The notes beneath the pieces were generated by a model that made no database searches, was not told the origin of the DNA, and saw only the letters and a program-made list of their open reading frames with translations. The position numbers and the translations under genes are program-made. This document shows, one piece after another, positions 30,701 to 36,910 of a stretch of DNA of 64,000 nucleotides. Position 1 is the first letter of the stretch; every line of letters begins with the position of its first letter. This DNA is from Enterococcus mundtii (lineage in GTDB: Bacteria > Bacillota > Bacilli > Lactobacillales > Enterococcaceae): assembly GCF_002813755.1 (NCBI RefSeq), contig NZ_CP018061.1, forward strand, positions 1,354,001-1,418,000. The letters run 5' to 3'.

Positions 30701-30959
30701 TCTCAACAGTGGTATCGGCTTCAAAAGCCGGCCTACTTGCGCGCAGAGGTCTCAGTGGTTCCCCTCTCACAGCTAAAGAATCAGTAATAACTAATAGTTG
30801 AAAGAAAAGTAATGGAGACCATCTAATACGTTCCGTTAGCTGGTTATTTGCAGTGCTAGAGATGAAATTGACTGATTCTTGCCTTGCATTTTGATCAGAA
30901 TTTTTATTGCGTTTATTCTCAAATGTACCGACTGCTTTACGATGTTCTTCGATTGGCAT
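21738..30959 (-). CDS. Giant modular metalloprotease-like protein B (putative toxin)
   Basis: A 3073-residue paralogue of the protein at 11543-20818, collinear over its whole length. The same elements are seen: a leader with LLFFQLLVITDSLAVRG, a Glu-rich stretch before ~400, about eight repeats with RRxxIAxxIL and FxQWxxNN helices, the FIPFYDC hydrophobic segment near 2150-2205, a Ser-rich linker, HEITH at 2834-2838 followed by LTDDW, REKR-G at 3001-3005, and the final MKRSDLNLSQR (one residue different in the paralogue). The N-terminal ~200 residues and the middle domain are closest; the linker and C-terminal tail differ most. Conserved Cys pairs occur at equivalent places. AAGGAG precedes the ATG. 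No sortase motif or conventional secretion partner is encoded nearby. Function is inferred only from the protease motif and architecture. Confidence 0.8.
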   Translation of the reverse strand: MPIEEHRKAVGTFENKRNKNSDQNARQESVNFISSTANNQLTERIRWSPLLFFQLLVITDSLAVRGEPLRPLRASRPAFEADTTVEIGPLETNANKTTIHSLFFRSSVNTTLVQPAQPINASEYLSDPVKNATLQEPISLAEFTHHWTLQVHKTIHNLEKIDKCNTTVTPMSVLEYGLWEKKNHTLYHFNTICEEAKSKSLQLREQAKDDQQEIQHFSFKNKDSRNKVDLGKIQRESKNIARMVLSSYYDHEAEPSSSHSENNHTRPFLPTSFWDNLTDTFTSFFHEYQNSSHTTGSGEPPVESVLSTFFTVLARTFSAEHLATEHAQKESRRGAGAAYFPQVLMSEQPQSSMRHQDQAPKNDQATEAPILEEEEEYLAAPLLELAKKFNERIDQFFEKSNFQIFPGAEALPIPKKNPTDHFLPYASSTSVLMNYMEEEPSVELKATVNEVLKRYVNIEPSLSITVKQLTPFWFHLVLFQKRYKVDAVMNTLRKSLCELSDAVCFSNSISTKELFRGLQEWGTSKDPSDYEQVLERRQKIAKLILEAYDVKVDGITDIEAVKIFLQARNNHAFKYYTFHEPKSLDTANQQTISSSSLPDVRPYDASQTPLNSAVAISALTRAFFDQTMDAYMKDQPLPIPPKEPINAMWFDLDVYQQRTKTEIATNKMKENVCEYLGLCLIDDLSTKDFFLTLQKWGSKGMSSTSILEKRLQIAHLILQSYGLKDEVISDERAIAIFIQWLHNDALKHVPFTEQHLIDLHPIQSVHLEHKKLLPYDISAQVSLKSTRELSEEEQSVVNKIVMAHLKNQPLPDNSSVPLPPIWFDSELFDKREETEKVNGLIIRELSSQYVELNQLSELAPNDFSLVLQNFASRGRSDAVIIARRLQIAKTILDKHGLPAHNLSEKRAIAIFMQWRYNNAFRGYNFKEEREKHFIQKRTGGRSDNPYPGTSLYETAQSLQAPLFSYEELHIDVEHKLKLWTISYLDTRYLYNTLIPHVILMPFWYHSIIFEERSQTETINGAVKDYLAHEEGDFRQLNDSVIRYTFIELASLESEESPDQSLIRRRKIAHVILDTLRRPATKLTDAEVNAIFLQWRTNNVFIAANFKNIKTIPLLESPQVDEIATTDQTVNPSLSSQEKDLIQIKRIVQEISNNRQPSEADRQNIPNCYFVFSIYQNIYRTHVVKEKIRKYLRQQNIVGELDTSEKLINEVDKWVGEEWEVENSVDAGKMQFLTYMILEEYRVEFMRFGEVLSTRKMQAIYMQWKMNTLLEGGTYKDTDEQTIYYKLSPPESPYVISNFQHKQDSDQIYRAFSRGYNSELSTEKPIIPYVYYKNIFDKQEETYSVNPGVRNYLLTQKVPTIPQETEGLTKALEDWILSEPNYYHMVERVKKAAKIILQEYNVNEEDLTLNKAYAVILQWVNNNAQFDFTFDMQKICFAYGTEEASKNQEILEKAKAFISENNIEQSTETIGQAEIDTFGRSAIQVEATFKKIADFLTSEGYPCDTDDTDNLVRVASYWTLKEGTAEEILDFGKIKKLVVMILGARQAQRLSNNELQQAFVKWAVETLEMAAPPTITSAPVITPAPAPIDQSFGTREDREWRDLSIRKQIESFFQDKKLLPDKAAKEDILIAFAKWFSQDGAGITLMPDKTQEIAKVILRAMNRYGGETSEVISHKNAELTVTKWIFENILGCSIEAYVAKNILASSNPSVFTIGQLRKLFEIDEMLKTGTISFGQLRTANATEESLILLKKMWILLVQKTLPNYFLETSQLADELLISEFGSLVQLVGSKLLDNEGYISQFNQTEIRKLGAAFCETISVQGISTLDELNHVLIAALIATAQFDPEGLREAGKTGDYKGYALKVFLGYWQKRHELSLQLQEEVQKRFLTFQAAMINWRRKQVITEEVVQECVRLGAQSTFGIGETYLGGGSPCPSLYTPVNIEVAYTSLTKQVSETYFSFDQKIIEFSFNTMNLVEYDFIFSPTTQIYGATAQLKNKVHYYAPSGPGVMPPVFFARRETWLDTTLSLDQTDLFVAINGTEERLYALKKLPDEGGYIIYRVDKKPLLYLNFGLFNNKKVWGQGYQAEGDKIRIGDKLFTFTVEINKEKKLSQGIDNQPLIDYFAHLHKDILYKLLYDFGNDKTIKEKVWNIVKHFIPFYDCVVGIIDQNVGEAATSCAIDAIFLIPFLGQVTSVTSKFALGTAKAMATGGMKSVIKNAPHFLPTITDVKFLLKSSARYVDPGFELLMGGGKIAIKRLINLQYTHLITEEMKLLLKKLEKYQGAKMAKSMEKDMVLAKLTKDGPYIFVKRKKGHLYLQVTNIETGDVFGRYYTLNGDQLKVFEGPIPSTPEQIELVKRLTSSVVVYKSFGEEKNLNPKGYGEGTILTITKVDQPIEYYIKINAQTVPVRVTTIDGQGTRYDVCEGNKVFPVMYNGIEWGFEPPSSQTVTKELIESLEKQLDQSETLKDPTTLSPPDENGLMWNAQKNAYIKIKDQYVPIQLLDAEESRYSIVKKNANAPMTVLRFEPEMNQFRFETPEEKKMIDLKNAILTAGKRKKYEEKVIPSTSKDASSSSQAEGPPKKTPQYIEYNTLPPKAGMEKEWNALRDTVPYADSIARTIDLSIKLEPLTAFIPELPNRVLTNQEERLVNELTGGINLLLPKKPALLYRVFTGLDPTTFPNFLQPFINKFNEEVEKSSAVFQTFIEKADEWLSHDNIADTEAAKLLIPFFELQGVANREAIMRATLNRLKSVCEKGNQFIQQSSAFGFNNILTVSTNLVYQKKTKKYLSRYSTPPQANAFVLRYDPEARIIILADSFHVNPALAEGKDTESMVKQTLIHEITHLVSLTDDWLAFDFPDIGEDMLSLKQVLDEYKEDAANLIVSKPFNDFVDQISKQLNLPGLSPESVREALKTDPFLQANIKMTDAETVTILLISLAEGLPFEKAKLNKRDIANSQLGSGYLMLAIALSSILNYTAHKKEIQLEQTQTIENNKTTTSAPVSEEHPREKRGINTIITYGKTASTITNTQGAITKQKMEKNFYNPFRLYKKNQKEQYPYDPSKSGKNKSMKRSDLNLSQR

Positions 30960-31020
30960 TTTTTTCGCTCCTTTTCAATACAGCTGATTAATTAAAGTGG
31001 TATATCTATTATTTTAGTTT

Positions 31021-31048
31021 ATATTATTAAAAAAATAACTGATTCTAA
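31021..31048 (-). promoter_or_regulatory. Promoter of giant gene B
   Basis: On the minus strand, TTAGAA, 16 bases and TAATAT, at the same distance from the ATG as in the paralogue. The surrounding block AAAAAATAGTACTT, 7 bases, AGTTATTTT matches the first copy. The remaining bases to 31461 are AT-rich; I see no gene or clear structured RNA in them. Confidence 0.6.
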
Positions 31049-31461
31049 GTACTATTTTTTTGGAAAAAATAAAAAAATGTCGAAAAAACCCTTTGTTATA
31101 AGCTTTTTTATTTATATGTAATAGAAAATTGTTATGTATTAACAAAGCTTCCATTTAATTATCTGAGTGATAAAATATGAAAGGTATAGAAGTCTATGGT
31201 ATATTTTTGTTCATAAAAATTCATTAGTAGGAGTTTCCCCTCTTAGCAGTTTAAAAAATTGAAAAAGCGATGGGGCAAGTATTTTCTCAAAAGATCCCCT
31301 CTTTAAGTCATATCAAGTGGATGTGTAGTTTTTTCCCGGTCTTTCTCTCGATTCGATAGATAACTTTACATCCAGGTTTTTCTGTTATTTAGTTTGAGGA
31401 TATGCTATCATAAATTAGACTTTGTACATTTATTAACAAATTTATTTATGGAGCGTGAAAG

Positions 31462-32991
31462 ATGGAAACAATCGACTATACCCCACTTAATCTTTATACG
31501 AATTTTCAAGAAGCTGCTGAACGCACACCTGATGTCCCAATGATTTTTGATCAGGCATTAGTGGCTTATCCGGAGCTTGGTTTTAAAAGCACTTACAAGC
31601 AATGTCATGAATTAGTAGTAACGCGTGCCTATCAACTCGCTAGTTTAGGTGTGACACTTGGTGATAAAATCATGATTTACAAAAGCTCTGCTTTTGATAC
31701 CTACTTGATGGCCGTTGCTGCGTCTTATCTAGGTGCAGTTCCTGTCATGCCTTCCTATCATTTGCCAACAAGTACCTTAGAAGTATTTGTTGATCGTTTG
31801 GAAGATCCTTTTATCTTATTCGACGAAGTGACAAGTGAACGTGTTGCAGGAATCACTAATGGTACAAAGAGCAAACAATTAGCTGTAGCTGATTTGCTCA
31901 AACAACCCGCAACTTCTGTGGAACAAAAGAAATTAGATAATGATGAAATCTCTTATATGACTCACACTTCTGGCACGACCGGCATCCCTAAATTGATTTG
32001 CCACTCTGCACATTCAATGGGTTGGCGGACAAAGTGGCAAAAAACGGTATTTACTAAGATCGCCGAGAAGAAATTAGTCGCTTTTCATATTTCGCCGGTT
32101 CATTCACGATTCAACATCGGCATCTCTTCTCTTATGGCGATGGGCTTTCCGATGATGCCAATCGCAGATCCTCAAGGTGAACATGTAGTGAAACTGTTAG
32201 TAGAAAATCCACCAATTGCTTTAGAGACACATCCAAATAACTTTGTTCAGTGGAGTTTCACTGCAAGAGAGCATCCAGAAGCTTTTTCAGGTATTCGCTA
32301 CTATCACTCTACATTTGATGCCATCAACAATCAAACAATGGAAGTATTCCTTCAAACGTCAGCAACAAAAGAAGCAATCTTTTTGCAAGTCTACGGACAA
32401 AGTGAATGTGGACCGATGATTTTGAAAGCTCATACGTTGGAGAGCTTAAAAACAAGTGATGCACGTGATATGGGGGTCGGTCTAGGTGACTTGACCAAAG
32501 CAAGAATCGCTGATGAAGAAGGTAATGAATTACCTGCGAACACAGATGGTCATATCCACTTGTTATCAAAAGGTCGCGCATTGACTTATTATAAAGAAGA
32601 TGCTCGTTTCCAAGAAAATGTGTATGGTGTTTGGTGGGATAGTGGCGACTATGGTTGTATCGACGAAAATGGCCATCTGCATTTGAAAGATCGTCAAGTT
32701 GACTTGATCGATACGATCAACAGTACTTTAGCGATCGAAGATTATTTGTTGGATTCATTGGAATTTTTAGCTGAAGTCGTCATCGTTCGCGATAAAGACA
32801 ATTCACCACAACCAATCATTGCTTTAGCGCCGAATCAAGAGATGGATTGGGATCGTTGGTGGAACCAAGTCCATGAATTGCCACGTTTGAATACACCGAT
32901 CATTCGTGCTTACGAAGATATTCCAAGAACAGCAACCATGAAAGTCCAACGGTTACAAATTGAAAAGGAATTTAAAGAAGCCAATAAATAA
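31462..32991 (+). CDS. AMP-dependent synthetase/ligase (ANL superfamily)
   Basis: A 509-residue adenylate-forming enzyme. The P-loop-like motif THTSGTTGIPK lies at ~167-177, YGQSECGP at ~314 (A5), WWDSGDYG and LKDRQVD (A7/A8) at ~395-415, and the catalytic A10 lysine in TATMKVQR near the C-terminus. It activates a carboxylic acid, most likely a fatty or aryl acid, with ATP. No carrier protein, thioesterase or CoA-pathway gene is adjacent, so the acceptor is unknown. It is monocistronic with its own terminator. It sits directly beside the giant-gene block, transcribed away from it; a functional link is not supported by operon structure. Confidence 0.85.
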   Translation: METIDYTPLNLYTNFQEAAERTPDVPMIFDQALVAYPELGFKSTYKQCHELVVTRAYQLASLGVTLGDKIMIYKSSAFDTYLMAVAASYLGAVPVMPSYHLPTSTLEVFVDRLEDPFILFDEVTSERVAGITNGTKSKQLAVADLLKQPATSVEQKKLDNDEISYMTHTSGTTGIPKLICHSAHSMGWRTKWQKTVFTKIAEKKLVAFHISPVHSRFNIGISSLMAMGFPMMPIADPQGEHVVKLLVENPPIALETHPNNFVQWSFTAREHPEAFSGIRYYHSTFDAINNQTMEVFLQTSATKEAIFLQVYGQSECGPMILKAHTLESLKTSDARDMGVGLGDLTKARIADEEGNELPANTDGHIHLLSKGRALTYYKEDARFQENVYGVWWDSGDYGCIDENGHLHLKDRQVDLIDTINSTLAIEDYLLDSLEFLAEVVIVRDKDNSPQPIIALAPNQEMDWDRWWNQVHELPRLNTPIIRAYEDIPRTATMKVQRLQIEKEFKEANK

Positions 32992-33012
32992 TTACTGATC
33001 CAGTGGTTCAGG

Positions 33013-33053
33013 CAAGTACTTTTCCTCTAGTGAGGAAAGTGCTTGTTTTTTTT
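33013..33053 (+). terminator. Terminator after the ANL ligase gene
   Basis: CAAGTACTTTTCCTC and GAGGAAAGTGCTTG arms with a TAGT loop and a run of eight Ts. Confidence 0.9.
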
Positions 33054-33166
33054 ATATATAGTTTTCTTTTCCCTCTCCGACTTAAAGTGGCTGACCTGAT
33101 AATCTGCCAATTGGCTGTTTTTCTTTTTAATGGAACAAGGTATACTCTTTTTGTGGAGGGATGAAA

Positions 33167-33973
33167 GTGAAGAAAATAGTAACGATTGGCGGCTCTGATC
33201 CGTTTGCTGGTGGCGGCATACAGTCCGATCTAAAAACATTTGAAAACCATCATATTTTTGGGATGAGTGCATTGACCTGTATCGGAATGCTTGACTCAGA
33301 TGGTTCGTTTATATTAGAGACGATCCCGCCTGAATGGTTAGCCAAGCAGTTAGATTCGATTCAACGTATGACAGATTTAGATGGGATAAAAATTGGCTTA
33401 TTGCATTCATTGGAAGCCATTGACGTTGTGAAGGATTTCCTTACATATTTTGAGGATATTCCCATTGTGATCGATCCTGTGTTTGCCTTTAAGGAAACAT
33501 CAAATACCTTGAATCAAGCCTATATGCAAAAAATGATACAGGAGTTATTTCCTTTTGCGGATATATTGACCCCAAATTTGAAAGAAGCCTCCCTGCTCTA
33601 TGGTCAACCAGTTCAGACATTTCTTCAAATGATCGATTGTGCAAAATATATTCATTCACTTGGTGCTAAGAACGTAGTGATCAAAGGTGGCACTAGGATT
33701 ATTGGTAATGAAGCACTGGATGTTTTATTCAATGGAAAGGAAACAATTTCCTTTAGGCGAGAAAAGTTAGAAGAACAGACTGTCAACGGTGCAGGATGTA
33801 CGTTTGCTTCCGCGATTGCTGCAAATCTGGCCTTAGATTATCCTTTGGCAGATGCGGTTGCCCGGAGTAAGGCTTTTGTTTATGACTGTATCTTGAATGG
33901 TGTCATGATGAATGACCAAACAGGAAGTGTTTGGTCAAAAGGAAAAGGAGTGGAAATAACGAATGAATACTAA
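33167..33973 (+). CDS. pdxK: Pyridoxine/hydroxymethylpyrimidine kinase (ThiD/PdxK-like)
   Basis: A ribokinase-fold kinase of 268 residues that phosphorylates the hydroxymethyl group of pyridoxine-type vitamers or of HMP. Visible motifs: VTIGGSDPFAGGGIQSDLK at the N-terminus (substrate site), TPNLKEA in the middle, and TVNGAGCTFASAIAANL near residue 208 (anion hole and catalytic Cys/Asp region; Cys replaces part of the usual GTGD motif, as in PdxK/ThiD bifunctional enzymes). The GTG start is preferred over the ATG two codons upstream, because GGAGGG lies 6 bases before the GTG and touches the ATG. It overlaps the S-component gene by 11 bases, pointing to vitamin B6 or HMP salvage. Confidence 0.8.
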   Translation: MKKIVTIGGSDPFAGGGIQSDLKTFENHHIFGMSALTCIGMLDSDGSFILETIPPEWLAKQLDSIQRMTDLDGIKIGLLHSLEAIDVVKDFLTYFEDIPIVIDPVFAFKETSNTLNQAYMQKMIQELFPFADILTPNLKEASLLYGQPVQTFLQMIDCAKYIHSLGAKNVVIKGGTRIIGNEALDVLFNGKETISFRREKLEEQTVNGAGCTFASAIAANLALDYPLADAVARSKAFVYDCILNGVMMNDQTGSVWSKGKGVEITNEY

Positions 33974-34460
33974 AAAAATTGCGATTTATGCCATGCTGAC
34001 GGCTTTAACTGTGGGGATCTCTTTGGTCATCTTGATCCCAATACCTGGAACCAACGGATTTGTCACCTTATGTGAAGTCGGCATTTATACCGCAGCTGCC
34101 CTTTTTGGTCCGATGGGTGGATTGATCGTTGGTGCAGGAAGTGGCTTGTTTATTGATTTATTATCCGGCTATCCCCAATGGGCGATCTTCTCTTTATTGA
34201 TCCACGGCTTACAAGGACTGGTTGCTGGCTCTTTTGCAGGTAAAGGTTCTGTACGTTGGGGCATTGGGCTATCACTTGGTACGATCATCATGGTGGCAGG
34301 CTACTTCTTTGCTAGTTGGTTGCTTTATGACTGGCCCGTCGGTGTCGCATCTTTACCAAGTAATTTGGTCCAAAATATCGTCGGTATCGTGGTGGCGATT
34401 CCACTTATAAAGGCATTGATGCGTTTACCTCTGCAACAATCAACGGTAAAAAACAAATAA
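33963..34460 (+). CDS. ECF transporter S component (vitamin B6 or HMP type)
   Basis: A 165-residue integral membrane protein with about six membrane segments, typical of ECF substrate-binding S components. The [37 protein letters not shown] segments match the internal pattern of the family. The gene overlaps the kinase gene, so transported vitamin and kinase substrate are probably the same (pyridoxine vitamers or hydroxymethylpyrimidine). The energising EcfA/A'/T module is not in the window and would be encoded elsewhere, as in group II ECF systems. Confidence 0.85.
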   Translation: MNTKKIAIYAMLTALTVGISLVILIPIPGTNGFVTLCEVGIYTAAALFGPMGGLIVGAGSGLFIDLLSGYPQWAIFSLLIHGLQGLVAGSFAGKGSVRWGIGLSLGTIIMVAGYFFASWLLYDWPVGVASLPSNLVQNIVGIVVAIPLIKALMRLPLQQSTVKNK

Positions 34461-34476
34461 AAGGAATGAATTGAAA

Positions 34477-35025
34477 ATGGAAGTATCAAAAGACAGTTTC
34501 AAACAACAATTATCTGAAATAGTTTCTGACGTCCTCGATGAAGCCAATCTTAAAGCTGGCGATCTATTCGTTCTAGGATGCAGTACTAGTGAAATTGTTG
34601 GTGGACATATTGGTAAAAACTCAAATGCAGAAATCGGACAATGGGTCATCGAAACATTGAAAGAACAATTAGACCCTCTTGACATTTCGTTAGCAGTCCA
34701 AGGCTGTGAACACCTTAATCGAGCATTAGTCGTCGAACGTCCAGTAGCGGAAAAGAAACAATTTGAGATCGTCTCTGTCATTCCGGCACTCCATGCAGGA
34801 GGTGCCTGCTCAGTTTCAGCATTTGAACAATTCAGCGATCCCGTCGAAGTGGAACATGTCGTTGCTCAAGCAGGAATCGACATCGGTGATACTGCGATCG
34901 GGATGCACATCAAGCATGTTCAAGTGCCTGTACGTCCTCGTTCTAACACATTAGGTCATGCGCATGTCACTGCTTTACGGTCTCGTCCTAAATACATTGG
35001 CGGACCTCGCGCGCAATACGAATAA
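34477..35025 (+). CDS. TIGR01440/DUF436 family protein (YwlG-like)
   Basis: A 182-residue cytosolic protein of the UPF0340/YwlG family. It matches by its whole-length character: [34 protein letters not shown] and the late [30 protein letters not shown]. The function of the family is not established. The ATG is chosen because AAGGAA is 10 bases upstream; a TTG two codons earlier is less well placed. It is probably co-transcribed with the kinase and S-component genes (16-base gap) and closed by the shared terminator. Confidence 0.88.
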   Translation: MEVSKDSFKQQLSEIVSDVLDEANLKAGDLFVLGCSTSEIVGGHIGKNSNAEIGQWVIETLKEQLDPLDISLAVQGCEHLNRALVVERPVAEKKQFEIVSVIPALHAGGACSVSAFEQFSDPVEVEHVVAQAGIDIGDTAIGMHIKHVQVPVRPRSNTLGHAHVTALRSRPKYIGGPRAQYE

Positions 35026-35026
35026 G

Positions 35027-35082
35027 AAAAAACTACGAACGAATAAGAGGGTGTTCCCTTTCTTATGTTCGTAGTTTTTTTT
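35027..35082 (+). terminator. Bidirectional terminator
   Basis: AACTACGAAC...ATAAGA pairs with TCTTAT...GTTCGTAGTT, followed by eight Ts, and by As on the other side. It lies between the convergent DUF436 and glucosidase genes. Confidence 0.9.
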
Positions 35083-35090
35083 CATGTCAG

Positions 35091-36731
35091 CTAAATTTTT
35101 CGATAAAGACGCGCTTCATATGGGGCGAATGTACCACTTGATTGAAATTCTTGACCGGATTGATTTTCCAATAATACTTCCCAAGTTGTTTTAATTTCCG
35201 TTGGTAATGTATAAGTCGCTGCTTCATCAGTCAAGTTGACGATGATCAGATAACGTTCTTCTTCTAGGACTCGTTCGTAGACAAAGAGCTGTTCATTTTC
35301 AGGTAGGTATTCGTTGAAACTACCATAAACCAACCCTTTGTTTTCTCGACGTAGAGCAATCATTTTTTTGTAAAAAGATAAAATCGATTCGGGGTCATTG
35401 GTTTGATCAGCAACGTTGATCATTTGATGATTCGGATTGACGAGCAACCAAGGGGCAACCTCAGAAAAACCAGCATACAAATGATCATTCCATTGCATCG
35501 GTGTACGACTATTATCTCTTGTCGTATTGGCAACGATATCCAATGCTTCTTCTTCAGAACGTCCTTCATCAAGCAATTGTTGATACAATCGTTTCGAATC
35601 TACTGCATCGATCTCATCAATAGAGGAAAATGGTAGATTCGTCATACCGATTTCTTGTCCTTGATAAATAAATGGCGTACCTTGTAAAAAGAAATACATC
35701 ATGGCGATTGCTTTTGCAGAAACTTGCCAATATGCAGGAGACGTATCTCCAAAGACAGACACACATCTTGGTACATCATGGTTTTCCATATAAAGAGCGT
35801 TCCAACCTTTGCCATCCAGTGCTCGTTGCCAAGCGCTCAATGATTGTTTCAAACTCAATACATCTAGATCCCCGTCTTTTTCATGTTTCCAGATCGAAAT
35901 ATGGTCAAACTCAAAAATCATATCAAAATAGCCGTTTTCGCCTACCCACTCAGGACCTTCGCTTGCGGATACACCACTCGCTTCTCCTACCGTCATAATA
36001 TCATATTCATCAAAGACATTTTTTAATTCTGTCAAATGATCTTCGATGCCGGAGACATTTTGAAAAGGAGAAAATGGGTTCTCAGTTGCCTTGACAGAAT
36101 ATTCATCTTTTTTTACATGAGAAATTGCATCTAAGCGGAATCCGTCGATCCCTTTATCTAACCACCAGCGAATCATCGTGAAGAGTTCATCTTTTAGCTT
36201 GTCGCTTTCCCAGTTCAAATCAGGCTGCTCTTTCGCAAAAATGTGTAAATAGTATTGACCAGTTTGCTCATCGTATTGCCATGCTGAACCACCAAAGATC
36301 GACTGCCATTCATTCGGGGCTTGATCAGGTGTACCATCGACCCAAATGTAGTAATCGCGGTAAGGGTTATCGACCGACTGACGAGATTCAATAAACCATT
36401 CATGCTGATCGGAACTATGATTGATGACTAGATCCATGATGATCTTTATCCCCATCTGATGGGCTTCAGCTAATAAAGCATCAAACTCATCCATTGTACC
36501 AAACTTCTTGAGAATTGCTTGATAATCGCTGATATCATAGCCGTTATCGACAAATGGGGACTGATAAATAGGATTGATCCAAATAAAGTCGATCCCTAAC
36601 TCTTTCAAATAGCTAAGTTTTTGGCGAATCCCGTTGATATCACCAATACCGTCGTTGTTGCTATCTTTGAAGCTCGCTGGATAGATTTGATAACCAACTG
36701 CTTCTTTCCACCACTTTTCTGACTGCTTCAT
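35091..36731 (-). CDS. malL: GH13 oligo-1,6-glucosidase / alpha-glucosidase
   Basis: A cytosolic glycoside hydrolase of about 546 residues that cleaves alpha-1,6 (and possibly alpha-1,4) bonds at the non-reducing end of isomalto-oligosaccharides. The conserved GH13 regions are present: DLVINHSSDQH, GFRLDAISH with the nucleophile Asp, TVGEASG with the acid/base Glu, and MENHDVPR with the transition-state Asp. The start is the ATG after AAAAGGGGG; the longer frame adds 13 unlikely residues. The upstream region carries TATAAT and a cre-like site, so it is probably subject to CcpA or MalR control, like the mal operon at 59111-63501. Glucan 1,6-alpha-glucosidase (DexB) is the alternative name. Confidence 0.88.
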   Translation of the reverse strand: MKQSEKWWKEAVGYQIYPASFKDSNNDGIGDINGIRQKLSYLKELGIDFIWINPIYQSPFVDNGYDISDYQAILKKFGTMDEFDALLAEAHQMGIKIIMDLVINHSSDQHEWFIESRQSVDNPYRDYYIWVDGTPDQAPNEWQSIFGGSAWQYDEQTGQYYLHIFAKEQPDLNWESDKLKDELFTMIRWWLDKGIDGFRLDAISHVKKDEYSVKATENPFSPFQNVSGIEDHLTELKNVFDEYDIMTVGEASGVSASEGPEWVGENGYFDMIFEFDHISIWKHEKDGDLDVLSLKQSLSAWQRALDGKGWNALYMENHDVPRCVSVFGDTSPAYWQVSAKAIAMMYFFLQGTPFIYQGQEIGMTNLPFSSIDEIDAVDSKRLYQQLLDEGRSEEEALDIVANTTRDNSRTPMQWNDHLYAGFSEVAPWLLVNPNHQMINVADQTNDPESILSFYKKMIALRRENKGLVYGSFNEYLPENEQLFVYERVLEEERYLIIVNLTDEAATYTLPTEIKTTWEVLLENQSGQEFQSSGTFAPYEARLYRKI

Positions 36732-36752
36732 GCTTATCCCCCTTTTTTCTTT

Positions 36753-36779
36753 ATTATAGCTCAATTTCAAGCGGTTACA
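36753..36779 (-). promoter_or_regulatory. -10 box and cre-like site of the glucosidase gene
   Basis: Minus-strand TATAAT at 36753-36758. A cre-like sequence TGTAACCGCTTGAA at 36766-36779 matches the TGWAANCGNTNWCA consensus at 12 of 14 positions by eye. The cre lies in the spacer and near -35, where CcpA would repress. An imperfect palindrome GGTAACA/TGTAACC overlaps its upstream side. Confidence 0.6.
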
Positions 36780-36910
36780 TATCTGTTACCGTTAACTTTT
36801 TTATGCTTACATCAGTTGGAGTAGTGCTTATCATAAATGAAAGAACTCAAAAAAGCGAACATCAAAGACCATGAGTGACGCATCATCTTTGATATTCGCT
36901 TACTATTTAT

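Noticed and set aside
11543..30959. Giant proteins as cell-wall-anchored adhesins
   Set aside because: Neither C-terminus has an LPxTG-like motif followed by a hydrophobic segment; both end in a basic, hydrophilic tail.
11543..30959. Giant proteins as botulinum-like or glucosylating clostridial toxin homologues
   Set aside because: The HExxH lies at the C-terminal end, not the N-terminal light-chain position; no DxD glycosyltransferase motif in suitable context or choline-binding repeats were seen.
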